Assembly (NCBI GenBank): GCA_016222945.1
Contig: JACRPY010000002.1
Span: forward strand, 310,001 to 374,000
Source of the DNA: Methanobacterium sp.
GTDB lineage: Archaea > Methanobacteriota > Methanobacteria > Methanobacteriales > Methanobacteriaceae
Direction: 5' to 3'
Length of the DNA: 64,000 nt
This document shows, in pieces, positions 52,837 to 62,046 of this stretch. Both the position numbers and the translations under genes were made by a program. The notes beneath the pieces were generated by a model. It saw only the letters and a list, made by a program, of their open reading frames with translations. It made no database searches and was not told the DNA's origin. The first letter of the stretch is position 1. Each line of letters opens with the position of its first letter.

Positions 52837-54744
52837 ATGATAAAAGGCGCAAGGGAAATTTTTAAAAATGATATTAAAGCTGTAATAAATAATCCTGCAG
52901 TTTTAATCGTTTTAGCAGTAATTATTTTAATACCATCACTTTATGCGTTGCTTAATATTGAGGCAACATGGGATCCCTATTCTCTAACGGACAATATTAA
53001 AGTTGCAGTGGTTAACGAAGATTTAGGCTATAATTATAATGGGACAGAATATAACATTGGAAATACGTTAGTTGATGAACTTAAGAATAACACAAATTTT
53101 AATTGGCAATTCGTTGATAAGGAAACTGCATTAAATGGAGTTAAAAATGGAGATTATTATGCTGCGTTGATAATTCCAGGTAATTTCAGCGAAGAATTAC
53201 TATCAATTGAAACATCGACACCTAATCAGGCTAAAATAGATTATATAGTTAATGATAAACTGAATGCAGTCGCACCAAGGCTTACTAATGCTGGAGCAGA
53301 TGCATTACAGACAAAGATTAACAATGAAGTAATCAAAACCATTGATGGGATTATATACGGAAAACTTAGTGCTGTAGGGGAATTAGCTAAAGAAAACAAA
53401 GCAGATCTTATTAAGACTAAATCATTTATAAATGAGTTAAATAACAACCTGGGAAATGTAGATGCAAGTATATCCGAAGCAAATTCAGATATGAGCACTG
53501 TAAATAGTATATGGCCGAAAATCAGTGCAGAACTTCCAGAAGCGCAAAAAGAGTCCAACCGCATTAGAACAACATATGATTCTTTATATACTCAAATTAC
53601 AACTAATCCACAAGGAGCGCTAAATACAATTCAAAGTATGGAATCAACACTTAATGCTATGTTAGTATCATTAAAATCCACTGATGCTGCTTTAACTGCT
53701 TTATACAATGCAACAGGAGATCAAAACCTAAAACCAGTAATTGCTAAAGTTGAAGAAAATATTGCAAAAGTCACTAAAGTGCTGGGGGTTCTAAAGGAAG
53801 TAGAGACAGCTATAAAAGATGGTAATAATCCACAAGGTAAATTAGCAGAACTAAAAAGCTCAATTGATGAAATGGATAATGGAATTAATCTTTTAGCAAA
53901 TAATAAAGATAATATAAACCAAAAAATCATTGAAGCTTCATCAAAATTGAATTTAGTTAACTCTAAATGGCCTACGGTTAGAAGTGCCATTCAAATAGCT
54001 GCACTAAAGCTTAATTCAATTAATGAAGGAGATATCGATAAATTAATCTCCTATTCAAACATGGATCAAGGTGATGTACAAAATTACTTTGAAAGCCCTG
54101 TAAAAATGGATAAAAAACACATTTATCAGGTAGATACATATGGATCTGCACTTTCACCATTTTATATGGCCATATCATTATGGATTGGGTGTATTATAGC
54201 AATTGCAATGATTACCATGAGGATAAAGAAAGGTACTAAAAAGTATACGGCCGAAAGTGTTTATATTGGACGAATGGGTCTATTTTTGATAATAGGAACA
54301 ATACAGGCATTACTGGTTGCAGCAGGGTCAATATTATTACATGTGCAAATGTCATCAGCGTTGCTATTTACAGTAACCACGTTATACATTGGTTTATGTG
54401 CCATGATAGTGGTTTATTCGTTAACATCAGCCTTTGGAAATGCTGGAAAAGCTGTTGCAATTGTAATACTGGTCTTGCAGATAACTGCAACAGGCGGAAT
54501 TTTCCCTGTGGAGATTCTTCCACCATTTTTCCAGTCAATACATCCATATTTACCATTAACTTATGCTGTTGGAGCTCTCCGTGAGGTGGTTGCAGGAGTC
54601 ATATGGCCTATTTTCTGGTATAATATTGCAATTTTGGCATTGTTTCCAGTTGCAGCCTTCCTTTTAACTTTGCTAATTAAAGAAAAGGTAGATAAGAGGG
54701 CAATGTGGATGGAAGATAAATTAAAAGATAGTGGTTTGTTTTAA
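52837..54744 (+). CDS. YhgE/Pip-type ABC-2-like membrane protein, paralogue
   Basis: 635 residues, the same length as the copy at 49718 and similar throughout: AREIFKNDIKAVINNPAVL start, IKVAVVNEDLGYNYNGTEYN, NNTNFNWQFVDKETALNGVK and LPLTYAVGALREVVAGVIWP. An extracellular coiled coil separates the first helix from five to six C-terminal helices. The two genes are likely the product of a local duplication and share the operator pattern. They may form a hetero-oligomer. Function unknown. Confidence 0.9.
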   Translation: MIKGAREIFKNDIKAVINNPAVLIVLAVIILIPSLYALLNIEATWDPYSLTDNIKVAVVNEDLGYNYNGTEYNIGNTLVDELKNNTNFNWQFVDKETALNGVKNGDYYAALIIPGNFSEELLSIETSTPNQAKIDYIVNDKLNAVAPRLTNAGADALQTKINNEVIKTIDGIIYGKLSAVGELAKENKADLIKTKSFINELNNNLGNVDASISEANSDMSTVNSIWPKISAELPEAQKESNRIRTTYDSLYTQITTNPQGALNTIQSMESTLNAMLVSLKSTDAALTALYNATGDQNLKPVIAKVEENIAKVTKVLGVLKEVETAIKDGNNPQGKLAELKSSIDEMDNGINLLANNKDNINQKIIEASSKLNLVNSKWPTVRSAIQIAALKLNSINEGDIDKLISYSNMDQGDVQNYFESPVKMDKKHIYQVDTYGSALSPFYMAISLWIGCIIAIAMITMRIKKGTKKYTAESVYIGRMGLFLIIGTIQALLVAAGSILLHVQMSSALLFTVTTLYIGLCAMIVVYSLTSAFGNAGKAVAIVILVLQITATGGIFPVEILPPFFQSIHPYLPLTYAVGALREVVAGVIWPIFWYNIAILALFPVAAFLLTLLIKEKVDKRAMWMEDKLKDSGLF

Positions 54745-54917
54745 AAACTAGGAAGATCTAACAACTAAATTATTTAAGCTAAATTAGGATATTTCCTAAT
54801 TTCATTTTTTTCATCCATGACTAATATTTTAATTTTCATTTTATTTGGATATTAAGTATCTTCGACTGCCTATAGTAGAAGATAAAGCTTAAATTTAATT
54901 AAAAACAAGCCTTAATT

Positions 54918-55709
54918 ATGGATTTATATATCAAAGAAACTGGCCAGGAGAACAATGAAACCATAATCTTCCTCCATGGAGGGGGAATATCTGGCTGGAT
55001 GTGGGATAAACAAATAGAAGCATTCAGTGATTATCACTGCATCGTTCCAGACCTTCCAGAACATGGGAAAAGCGTTGGAGTTAAACCTTTCACTATGGGA
55101 TGCGCTGCAGATATTATAATTGATATTATCAAAAATAAAGCCCATAATGGAAAAGCTCATCTTGTGGGAATATCTCTCGGTGGCCAAATCATTGTCCAAA
55201 TTTTAAGCAAGGCCCCTGAAATTGTAGATCATGCATTAATAAGTGGAACGCTTGTCCACACTATTCCACACACTGAAACATTCCTAAAACTACTAAATTA
55301 CTTGATTAAAGCATATGAACCAGTTAAAGACACTAATTTTTTCATAAAAGCCAATATGCGAACTTATAATATGCCGAAAAGTCTTTTCAGTGAATTTAAA
55401 GAATCAACACGCCTTATAAAACCTGATTCATTAAATAGAATTCTTAAAGAAAATATGCTTTTTAAAATGCCTAATGGTCTTGAAAAAGCTAATGCGCCGG
55501 TTCTTGTGATGGCTGGTGAAAAAGATTATAAAATAATAAAAGAATCGGCAAGAGACCTTCTTAATATTCTTCCCAATTCCAGAGGAGCCATGGCTTTAAA
55601 AGTAGGGCATATGTGGAATATAGAAAATCCAGAGCTTTTTAACAATGTTTTAAGGGCATGGATTACTGGTGAAAAGATTCCAGACGGTGTTGAACCAATT
55701 AGCTTTTAG
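54918..55709 (+). CDS. Alpha/beta hydrolase
   Basis: 263 residues, cytosolic. Oxyanion region FLHGGGISGWMWDKQIEAF, nucleophile elbow LVGISLGGQIIVQ (Ser), acid in VMAGEKDYKI, and His in LKVGHMWNIENP. This complete triad supports activity as an esterase, thioesterase or related hydrolase. There is no clear ribosome-binding site and the ATG is only a short distance after a T-rich region, so the mRNA may be nearly leaderless. No operon partner. Confidence 0.9.
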   Translation: MDLYIKETGQENNETIIFLHGGGISGWMWDKQIEAFSDYHCIVPDLPEHGKSVGVKPFTMGCAADIIIDIIKNKAHNGKAHLVGISLGGQIIVQILSKAPEIVDHALISGTLVHTIPHTETFLKLLNYLIKAYEPVKDTNFFIKANMRTYNMPKSLFSEFKESTRLIKPDSLNRILKENMLFKMPNGLEKANAPVLVMAGEKDYKIIKESARDLLNILPNSRGAMALKVGHMWNIENPELFNNVLRAWITGEKIPDGVEPISF

Positions 55710-55960
55710 GTTATTTGAAAGTGAATTAGATAAAAGAAAGAACATTAGAGGGTTTGCTATTTTTTTAAATTCAATCTTAACTTCCAGCTCATCCTATTCA
55801 TGGTAAAATATTACTTCTTTAGGTTATGATTTAGGCTTTAAAATGAAGTTCACCATAAAACATTTTAATAATAAACATATGAATAGTTATAGGTGCGGAT
55901 GCACTGTAGGCTGGAGATTTTCAACAAATCGAGGATTTTAAAGAGAATAAGTGATATTTA

Positions 55961-57025
55961 ATGACTATAAAAACTAAAAAATTGCAGGATATGGAAATTT
56001 TACGTACATTTGCAATTATTCTTATAGTGGGGTTTCATTCACTCACTTATTTACAATTCCCATATAAGGAGCTGATTTATGGAGGATATATCGCGGATAT
56101 TGGTCTTAGTCTATTCCTTTTTATATCCGGATTTCTTTTGTACTACAATTATAAAGATATAAACTTTAAAAACGGTTTAAAAACGTTCTATTATAAAAGG
56201 GCTGTTCGTATTTATCCCCTTTACTGGTTTGCATTAATTGTTACATTTGCTTCACTGATTTATGCTTATGGATTCATTTCATTTCCAACAAACCAGCCGA
56301 CAGCAATATTGAGTTTCAGCACATTATTATCAGGTGTTTTAGGGCTTCAAGGTTTGACAGAGGGCAATACTGGTTTAAATTTAAGTCTTTTCTGGTTCAT
56401 TGGCGTGATACTAATTTATTATTTTCTCTATCCCTTCTTTACGAAGCCTAAAAATTTAATTAACATGTTTTCAGTTAGCTTAATCTTATTCTTTGCACTG
56501 TATTTATTGAGCTTCAAATTAAATATTATAACATTATTATTCTTTTTTTATTGGATGTTTTTTGCAGGGATAGCAATATGCTGGCTTAATGATAATTACA
56601 AATCTTTCAAGAACATAAAAACTTATTTTAAGGACATGACATTTAAAAGGTTATTTGAACATGTTTTGCCATTACTTCTTTTAATTCTCCTATTACAAAC
56701 ATCACCTAATATTAACTGGATTTATATCATTATATTGCTTTTAATAACGTTGATAATTTATGCTATGGGAAAATTTCTTGTATCTTATCTAACTAAGGAC
56801 TATAGAGGTTTCTTTAATTCAGTGACTTATAGTATCATCACAAAGATTTCTTACGGTTCTTATGCAATATATTTATTGCATGTAACAATCTTTGCAATAA
56901 TCGCAGTTATGATAATCAAATTCCAGTTAAATGGCTTTCAAAATCTTATTTTTCTATCAGGAATTCCTATTTCTTTTATTGTAGGGTATTATGTTCAGAT
57001 TGTAGAGAGTAAATTAATTAGATAA
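55961..57025 (+). CDS. Acyltransferase 3-family membrane protein
   Basis: 354 residues with about ten membrane helices. The N-terminal LQDMEILRTFAIILIVGFHS with its catalytic-like His, and YYKRAVRIYPLYWFAL, are standard signatures of the acyltransferase 3 family (O-acylation of surface sugars or lipids). In this organism a cell-wall pseudomurein or polysaccharide substrate is possible. A 250-base gap precedes it; it ends the plus-strand block before the Cys-rich gene at 57136. Confidence 0.9.
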   Translation: MTIKTKKLQDMEILRTFAIILIVGFHSLTYLQFPYKELIYGGYIADIGLSLFLFISGFLLYYNYKDINFKNGLKTFYYKRAVRIYPLYWFALIVTFASLIYAYGFISFPTNQPTAILSFSTLLSGVLGLQGLTEGNTGLNLSLFWFIGVILIYYFLYPFFTKPKNLINMFSVSLILFFALYLLSFKLNIITLLFFFYWMFFAGIAICWLNDNYKSFKNIKTYFKDMTFKRLFEHVLPLLLLILLLQTSPNINWIYIIILLLITLIIYAMGKFLVSYLTKDYRGFFNSVTYSIITKISYGSYAIYLLHVTIFAIIAVMIIKFQLNGFQNLIFLSGIPISFIVGYYVQIVESKLIR

Positions 57026-57135
57026 TAAGGATGCTATGCAGAGAGCGCTGTTAAAAGGCATCGCAATATTTTTTACAAAATTTTTAATTTCAAATTCATT
57101 ACTTACAAAATACATTCAATTTTTCTATTTCAATT

Positions 57136-57642
57136 CTATTTTTTATTAAATAAATCTTCTGCAGGACAGCCTAATTCACGCTGTTTACAGTTCCCACAAG
57201 TTAAAAAGCCTCTAACTAGTGCATTACCTGTAAATGAAAGAATCAACAATGCTGCAATCAAAAATAATATTATCCATGAGAAAGTATATATTAAAAGGAT
57301 AATTCCACCAATTAAGGGGAAAATAAAGACCAGCATGTCCGGAATCATGTCTTTCCAGCTTAATTTCTTTTGGGAAAATTTGGAAGAGTCTCCTTTTTTA
57401 AAGAACAAAGCACTTAAACGGCCTTTACCAAAACCGCAAATCTTACCATAATAATAGCAATTGACACAACCATTTTTTAAAAGCCTAATTTCTAAAAAAA
57501 TACAGTACAAAAGATAGGAAATAGCGTAAACTAATCCTAAGCCCGAGAGAATGTAAGCGCCAATGATGTAAATGGATAATGAAACTATATTGGACAAGAA
57601 GACAATCCATAAGGGGTAGTTTTCATAGCAGTGATTTTCCAT
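57136..57642 (-). CDS. Cysteine-rich membrane protein, unknown
   Basis: 168 residues, four membrane helices (about 10-30, 33-52, 100-120, 122-142). Cysteines cluster in two places: NGCVNCYYYGKICGFGKGR (about 56-75) and FLTCGNCKQRELGCPAED (about 148-165), suggesting a metal or iron-sulfur site between the loop and the tail. I recall similar uncharacterised proteins in methanogens. Function unknown. Confidence 0.75.
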   Translation of the reverse strand: MENHCYENYPLWIVFLSNIVSLSIYIIGAYILSGLGLVYAISYLLYCIFLEIRLLKNGCVNCYYYGKICGFGKGRLSALFFKKGDSSKFSQKKLSWKDMIPDMLVFIFPLIGGIILLIYTFSWIILFLIAALLILSFTGNALVRGFLTCGNCKQRELGCPAEDLFNKK

Positions 57643-57829
57643 ATTTAAATTATTTAATTATAAAGTATTAATATTTTAGGTGATTATGAAGGTCAATGTT
57701 TAGTTTATTAGATAAGAAATGGAATTCTATGAAAATTTAAGAACCGAAAATAGTTTAAACAGTAAAAAACATTAATTTATTTACTTGAATTAAAAAATAT
57801 CAAGATTAGAATCTTAAATAGGAGAAAAG

Positions 57830-58498
57830 ATGCCAAAAGAGATAAAAACCATCACTTTGAAAATTTTTGGCGGTTTGGCAAGTGTTAATTGCTATCTTAT
57901 AAAAACAAATGATGGATTTATTCTTATAGACACAGGAGATTCTGGCAAACGCCATGAACTTGAAAAAGAGATTAATAATGCTGGTTGTGAACCTGGAAAT
58001 CTAAATCTAATCGTGATAACTCATGGAGATTCAGATCACACTGGTAATGCAGCTTATCTTCGTGAAAAGTTCGATACAAAAATAGCCATGCATCAAGGAG
58101 ATTCTGGAATGGTACAAAAGGGTGACATGCTCTGGAATAGGAATGGAAACCTTCTTTCTAAGATGATAAGTCCGTTCATGGGATTAGGTAAATCTAATAG
58201 ATTCACACCTGATTTTTATGTGGAAGAAGGCTATGATCTATCTGAGTATGGATTAAATGCTAAAATTATTCATATCCCTGGCCATTCTTTAGGATCTATT
58301 GGAGTACTAACAAAGGGCGGAAATCTGTTTTGTGGAGACCTGTTTACCAACACCAAAAAACCGGCCATTAATTCGATTATGGACGATAAAGTGGCAGCAG
58401 AGGCAAGTATTGAAAAATTGAAAGATTTAAATGTTGATATAGTTCATCCAGGTCATGGTAAATCTTTTCGAATGGAGTTCGTCATCTTGGTTAGATAA
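57830..58498 (+). CDS. Metallo-beta-lactamase-fold hydrolase
   Basis: 222 residues. Metal-binding motifs: ITHGDSDHTGNAAYL (HxDxDH form of HxHxDH, with Gly-Asp), HIPGHSLGSIG, FCGDLF and VHPGHGKSF. The first motif has HGDSDH where most have HxHxDH, so the second His is replaced by Asp in the usual place; this is common in one subgroup. Likely a hydrolase or lactonase, substrate unknown. The C-terminal tail is short. Confidence 0.9.
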   Translation: MPKEIKTITLKIFGGLASVNCYLIKTNDGFILIDTGDSGKRHELEKEINNAGCEPGNLNLIVITHGDSDHTGNAAYLREKFDTKIAMHQGDSGMVQKGDMLWNRNGNLLSKMISPFMGLGKSNRFTPDFYVEEGYDLSEYGLNAKIIHIPGHSLGSIGVLTKGGNLFCGDLFTNTKKPAINSIMDDKVAAEASIEKLKDLNVDIVHPGHGKSFRMEFVILVR

Positions 58499-58573
58499 GT
58501 TAATAATAAAAGCACAGAACAATTTAAATGATTTTTTCACATCATAATATAAATTATTTATCGGTAGGTTTCC

Positions 58574-58972
58574 ATGGAAGATGCTAAAAAGAATAAAACA
58601 GATGTTAATGAGTTAGATAACGAAAAAAAGCTATCTTCCCAAATGGAAAAACAGTTATCTCCTGCTAGGTCTATACTTAAAATTATAATAGCTATATTGG
58701 CCTTCATATGGTTTTTGGCAGGCGGTTCAGCCCAAACAGTTTTATCTTTGTCAGGTGGAGCAATTGGTTTAACAGGAGTAGTGACTTTTCTTATCCGAAA
58801 CCCAATTTCCTTTTTAATTATAGGCATTATTCAGGTAGTTTTAGGCCTGATTTTTTATATATTTGGTTCTTCATTCTTGCTATTAACGGTTTTCCATTTT
58901 TTATGGTCTATAAGATGGTTTTATGGCTACAAGAAGTATCGTCATTTAAAAAATCCAAATTTGGTTAAGTGA
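58574..58972 (+). CDS. Small membrane protein, unknown
   Basis: 132 residues. A charged N-terminus (about 1-33) precedes two to three membrane helices (about 36-52, 58-75 and 82-110), with an aromatic end IRWFYGYKKYRHL. It has no recognised family. GTAGG lies before the ATG. It stands between the MBL-fold hydrolase and the flavodoxin gene; a link to either is not shown. Confidence 0.72.
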   Translation: MEDAKKNKTDVNELDNEKKLSSQMEKQLSPARSILKIIIAILAFIWFLAGGSAQTVLSLSGGAIGLTGVVTFLIRNPISFLIIGIIQVVLGLIFYIFGSSFLLLTVFHFLWSIRWFYGYKKYRHLKNPNLVK

Positions 58973-59043
58973 TAATTATTTAGGATAAAAAGGATTAAAT
59001 TATATTAAAAGAGGAAATATTTTAGGGGAGGGGAAACGTTAAT

Positions 59044-59508
59044 ATGAAAATAGGAATTATAGTTCATTCCCAGACGGGCCATACTAATGAAGTTGCTCAA
59101 AAGCTCCAAGAAAAGCTTTCAGCAGCTTTAGATGAAGTAGAGATCCAACAGCTAAGGTTAGAAGGTGGACAACAGGTTTCTAATGAAAATAGTAAGATTG
59201 AAAATCCTCCGGATGTAAGTGCATATGATGCGCTTATTTTCGGTGCTCCAGTGCAGGCATTTTCTCTTTCAAAGGTAATGAACATTTATTTGGAGCAAAT
59301 TCCATCTCTTCAAGATAAGAAAATCGCACTTTTTGTCACCAAGGGCCTACGTTTTGAATGGACTGGTGGAACTCGTGCAATTGGCCAGATGAAAAAGATA
59401 TGTCAATCTAAAGGCGGAATAATCATGGGAACCGGTATAATTGTTTGGAATAAACAGCGCGATGGAAAAATTGATGAAGTAGCCCAAAAATTCAGTGAAT
59501 TGTTTTGA
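59044..59508 (+). CDS. Flavodoxin-like protein
   Basis: 154 residues. FMN-phosphate loop VHSQTGHTNEVAQKL, then DALIFGAPVQAFSLSKVM and IALFVTKGLRFEWTGGTRAI, ending with GTGIIVWNKQRDG. It is of the WrbA/flavodoxin fold and more distant from the three flavodoxins near 36-41 kb. GGGAGGGG stands before ATG 59044. Electron carrier with unknown partner. Confidence 0.9.
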   Translation: MKIGIIVHSQTGHTNEVAQKLQEKLSAALDEVEIQQLRLEGGQQVSNENSKIENPPDVSAYDALIFGAPVQAFSLSKVMNIYLEQIPSLQDKKIALFVTKGLRFEWTGGTRAIGQMKKICQSKGGIIMGTGIIVWNKQRDGKIDEVAQKFSELF

Positions 59509-59589
59509 TTTGAATTAATATTGAAAAGATCATTTCACGAAAAACAAAGTAAATGGGTTAATAAGGAATGGCATTTTTTATGCAGGTGC

Positions 59590-60009
59590 CTATCCTGATC
59601 CACTGCATTGAGGACATTTAACTCTTGTGGGGCACACATGTTGTATTAATGTGTTCCGTTCTCCACATCTCGAGCATCTATTGAGGTATGTATAAAATTT
59701 GGCTTGACACTCACCACAGATGTAATATAGTCCATGGCCATGGCAGGTTGGACACACAATACTGCCGGTACCGCCACATTCTGGGCATGTTACGCTGTTT
59801 ACGGAATTTTGCTGATTTTCAGATGATTCCTGTTTGTTTTTCTGATTTTCTTGATTATTATACTGTCCAGATCCAGGGTTAGAACTTTGAATGCCAATAT
59901 CTGATTTATTAGTTTTATTAAATTTTTTGATGGCTATTACTCCAAGAGCAACACTTAAAACTATTAAAATAGCCATAATTAAAATCAATAATTTTCCCTT
60001 TTTACTCAA
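59590..60009 (-). CDS. Membrane-anchored protein with DnaJ-like zinc-finger motifs
   Basis: 139 residues. N-terminal membrane helix (about 6-26), Asn/Gln/Ser-rich linker (about 30-70), and a Cys-rich end containing CPECGGTGSIVCPTCHGHG, ICGECQAKF, CSRCGERN and CPQCSGSG. The CxxCxGxG repeats are as in DnaJ zinc fingers. No J domain is present. The protein ends right after the last motif. It may bind unfolded or metal-loaded partners at the membrane surface; speculative. Confidence 0.8.
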   Translation of the reverse strand: MSKKGKLLILIMAILIVLSVALGVIAIKKFNKTNKSDIGIQSSNPGSGQYNNQENQKNKQESSENQQNSVNSVTCPECGGTGSIVCPTCHGHGLYYICGECQAKFYTYLNRCSRCGERNTLIQHVCPTRVKCPQCSGSG

Positions 60010-60065
60010 TTTAATTCCCCTGGATAAAACATATTATTGAGCTTATTTTTTGCAGAATCCTTTTT

Positions 60066-60794
60066 TTATTTAGATTTTTTTTCAATTTTCTTCCAAGTAT
60101 AGATAATAACTGCAATTTGTGCCAGAAGGAGGATTGATGTCATTATAACGTCATTCCAGCCTAATAAAAAGCCTCCTTTGAGCGTGCCCACAGCTGAGGA
60201 TGTACTCCATGTTAATGGCCACATAATCAACAGATTGGAAGTTATACGGAAGATTGCAGCAAATAATATACCAAATAGTGCTAAAACCACTACTTCGGCC
60301 ATAGGATATGTTCCAATGTGATAAGCACCTAAACTTATCCCTGCAAGTAAAATACCGGGAATTATTCCAAAAGCTTTATCAAAACGAAGTTGAAGCCAAC
60401 AGAATATAAAGAAAGGTTCCCATAGAATCAATGCATTTGTTAAAAAGTGTGGTATTAAATTAGTTCCATAGAAAGAATATGTGCTTAGGGCATAATAAAG
60501 GAAATATGCAGCTATTAATATGCTAATAATTAAACTGGGAACTATGCCTTCTTTTTTAATACCTAAATCCTTTAAAGAACCATTTTCATGCCATAAAAGC
60601 CACCATACAGGGAATACTACTAGTAAAAATGTTAGAATAAACTCATAAACTGTCTTAATCACGCTACCTTCAGGTAAATGTACCATTAAATAGTAGCCTC
60701 CACCAATCATTATTAGGGCAGTGATCAAAGCTATAACCGTATCACTTGAAGGATCCCATGCAAACCATCTTTTATTTAAGAAATTATTAGCCAT
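60066..60794 (-). CDS. CPBP-like intramembrane protease family protein, degenerate
   Basis: 242 residues, about eight helices. Parts resemble CPBP (Abi) proteases: WEPFFIFCWLQLRFDKAFG in the place of the EExxxR motif (here only one Glu), GISLGAYHIGTYP (motif with His) and FRITSNLLIMWPLTWS (final Asn). Since the double Glu is missing, activity is uncertain. ATG 60794 has GAGATG upstream; ATG 60803 is the alternative. Divergent from the acetyltransferase at 60918. Confidence 0.7.
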   Translation of the reverse strand: MANNFLNKRWFAWDPSSDTVIALITALIMIGGGYYLMVHLPEGSVIKTVYEFILTFLLVVFPVWWLLWHENGSLKDLGIKKEGIVPSLIISILIAAYFLYYALSTYSFYGTNLIPHFLTNALILWEPFFIFCWLQLRFDKAFGIIPGILLAGISLGAYHIGTYPMAEVVVLALFGILFAAIFRITSNLLIMWPLTWSTSSAVGTLKGGFLLGWNDVIMTSILLLAQIAVIIYTWKKIEKKSK

Positions 60795-60917
60795 ATAATA
60801 CATCTCTATTTACAGATTTATTTTAGAAATTAATAAATATTAGGGTTTTGATTAAATACAATTATATAAAATAGTTTTTTATGATCGCATTGATTTAAAT
60901 CTTTTAAATTAAGGGAA

Positions 60918-61331
60918 ATGACTATTATGGAAATTAAATATAAGAAAATAAAAGATTTTAAGGAAAGAGAACTGCAAGAACTGTTTTTATCAGTGGAATG
61001 GGACTCTGGAAATTATCCGAATAAATTAAAAAGAGCAATAATGAATTCTCACGCTGTTTATTCTGCGTGGGATAATGATAAATTGGTTGGATTAATTAAT
61101 TCTTTATCTGACGGTGTAATGACAGTTTATTTCCATTATTTATTGGTAAATCCTGATTATCATGGCAATGGAATTGGAAAGAAGCTGGTCAATTTAATGC
61201 TTGAAAAATACAAAGATTTCGCAAGGAAAGTTGTAATTGCATATGATAGTGAGGTTGAATTTTATAAAAAATGCGGCTTTGAGGTTGGAGAAGATAAAAG
61301 CGCCATGTTTGTCACTTATCTTAAAACATAG
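60918..61331 (+). CDS. GNAT-family N-acetyltransferase
   Basis: 137 residues. Acetyl-CoA binding motif LVNPDYHGNGIGKKLVNLML, then VVIAYDSEVEFYKKCGFEVG. It resembles the small GNAT proteins close to family 3. Start is uncertain: AAGGGA lies two bases before ATG 60918 and eleven before ATG 60927. Substrate unknown. Confidence 0.85.
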   Translation: MTIMEIKYKKIKDFKERELQELFLSVEWDSGNYPNKLKRAIMNSHAVYSAWDNDKLVGLINSLSDGVMTVYFHYLLVNPDYHGNGIGKKLVNLMLEKYKDFARKVVIAYDSEVEFYKKCGFEVGEDKSAMFVTYLKT

Positions 61332-61386
61332 TTAGTTAACAGTTTTATTAAATTTATCAATTAAAAATCATAAGGAGGGTGAAAAT

Positions 61387-61797
61387 ATGGAAGAAAAACC
61401 ATTTTTAGATGAAAATTCTAAACCTACAGAAGATTCATTGAAAACAGTATTAGGGAATGCATTTGCCTATTATGAAACGTTAATGGATATTGCAGATTCC
61501 TTTTCCAAGGATTGGAATTTCTTTAAAAGCAGTGGCTGGATGTTAAAGGTGCATGATCGGAAAAAAGCATTATTTTATATAGTTCCGCTTAAAAATGAAT
61601 TTAAAATCAGCATGGCAATACGTGAAAATGAAAGAAAAGCTTTCTTAAAAGATGATAAATTAAAAATGATTCATAACATGATTAAATCAGCAAAACAATA
61701 TAGGGAAGGTTATGCACTTCGATTTAATGTAAATGATGACGAAGATTTCGAAATAATAGAGCCGTTAATTAAAAAATTAACTGCTATTAGAACATAA
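61387..61797 (+). CDS. DUF3788-family protein
   Basis: 136 residues. Motifs DWNFFKSSGWMLKVHDRKKA, FYIVPLKNEFKISMAI and GYALRFNVNDDEDFEIIEPL fit the DUF3788 family of small cytosolic proteins found in archaea and bacteria. AAGGAGGGTGA directly before ATG 61387 is an excellent ribosome-binding site. Function unknown; the fold may be related to YdhG/DUF1801 proteins. Confidence 0.88.
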   Translation: MEEKPFLDENSKPTEDSLKTVLGNAFAYYETLMDIADSFSKDWNFFKSSGWMLKVHDRKKALFYIVPLKNEFKISMAIRENERKAFLKDDKLKMIHNMIKSAKQYREGYALRFNVNDDEDFEIIEPLIKKLTAIRT

Positions 61798-61816
61798 TGT
61801 CTCCATTTAAATCAAA

Positions 61817-61888
61817 TAGTTCCTGGCGGAGTCGAACCGCCGTCGAAAGGTCCAGAGCCTTACAGGATTACCACTACCCCAAGGAACT
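61817..61888 (-). tRNA. tRNA-Gln(CTG)
   Basis: 72-base cloverleaf on the minus strand. Acceptor AGTTCCT pairs with AGGAACT, discriminator A. T arm GGCGG-TTCGACT-CCGCC. Anticodon loop CTCTGGA with anticodon CTG. The A1-T72 pair is the feature archaeal GatDE uses to recognise tRNA-Gln. The anticodon stem has a T27-T43 mismatch (TAAGG against CCTTT), slightly unusual. No intron and no encoded CCA. Confidence 0.92.
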
Positions 61889-62046
61889 AAAAACAATTAT
61901 ATTTCCATATTTTCTTAAATATTTTTTGGATATAATAAATTTTGCCATTCTCTTTTTTTTAATATTATCCTAAAAAAGGTAGTTTTTAACTGGATTCCTT
62001 TAAATTTATTAATATTTGAAGATAAATAATTAATTGAGGAGATAAG

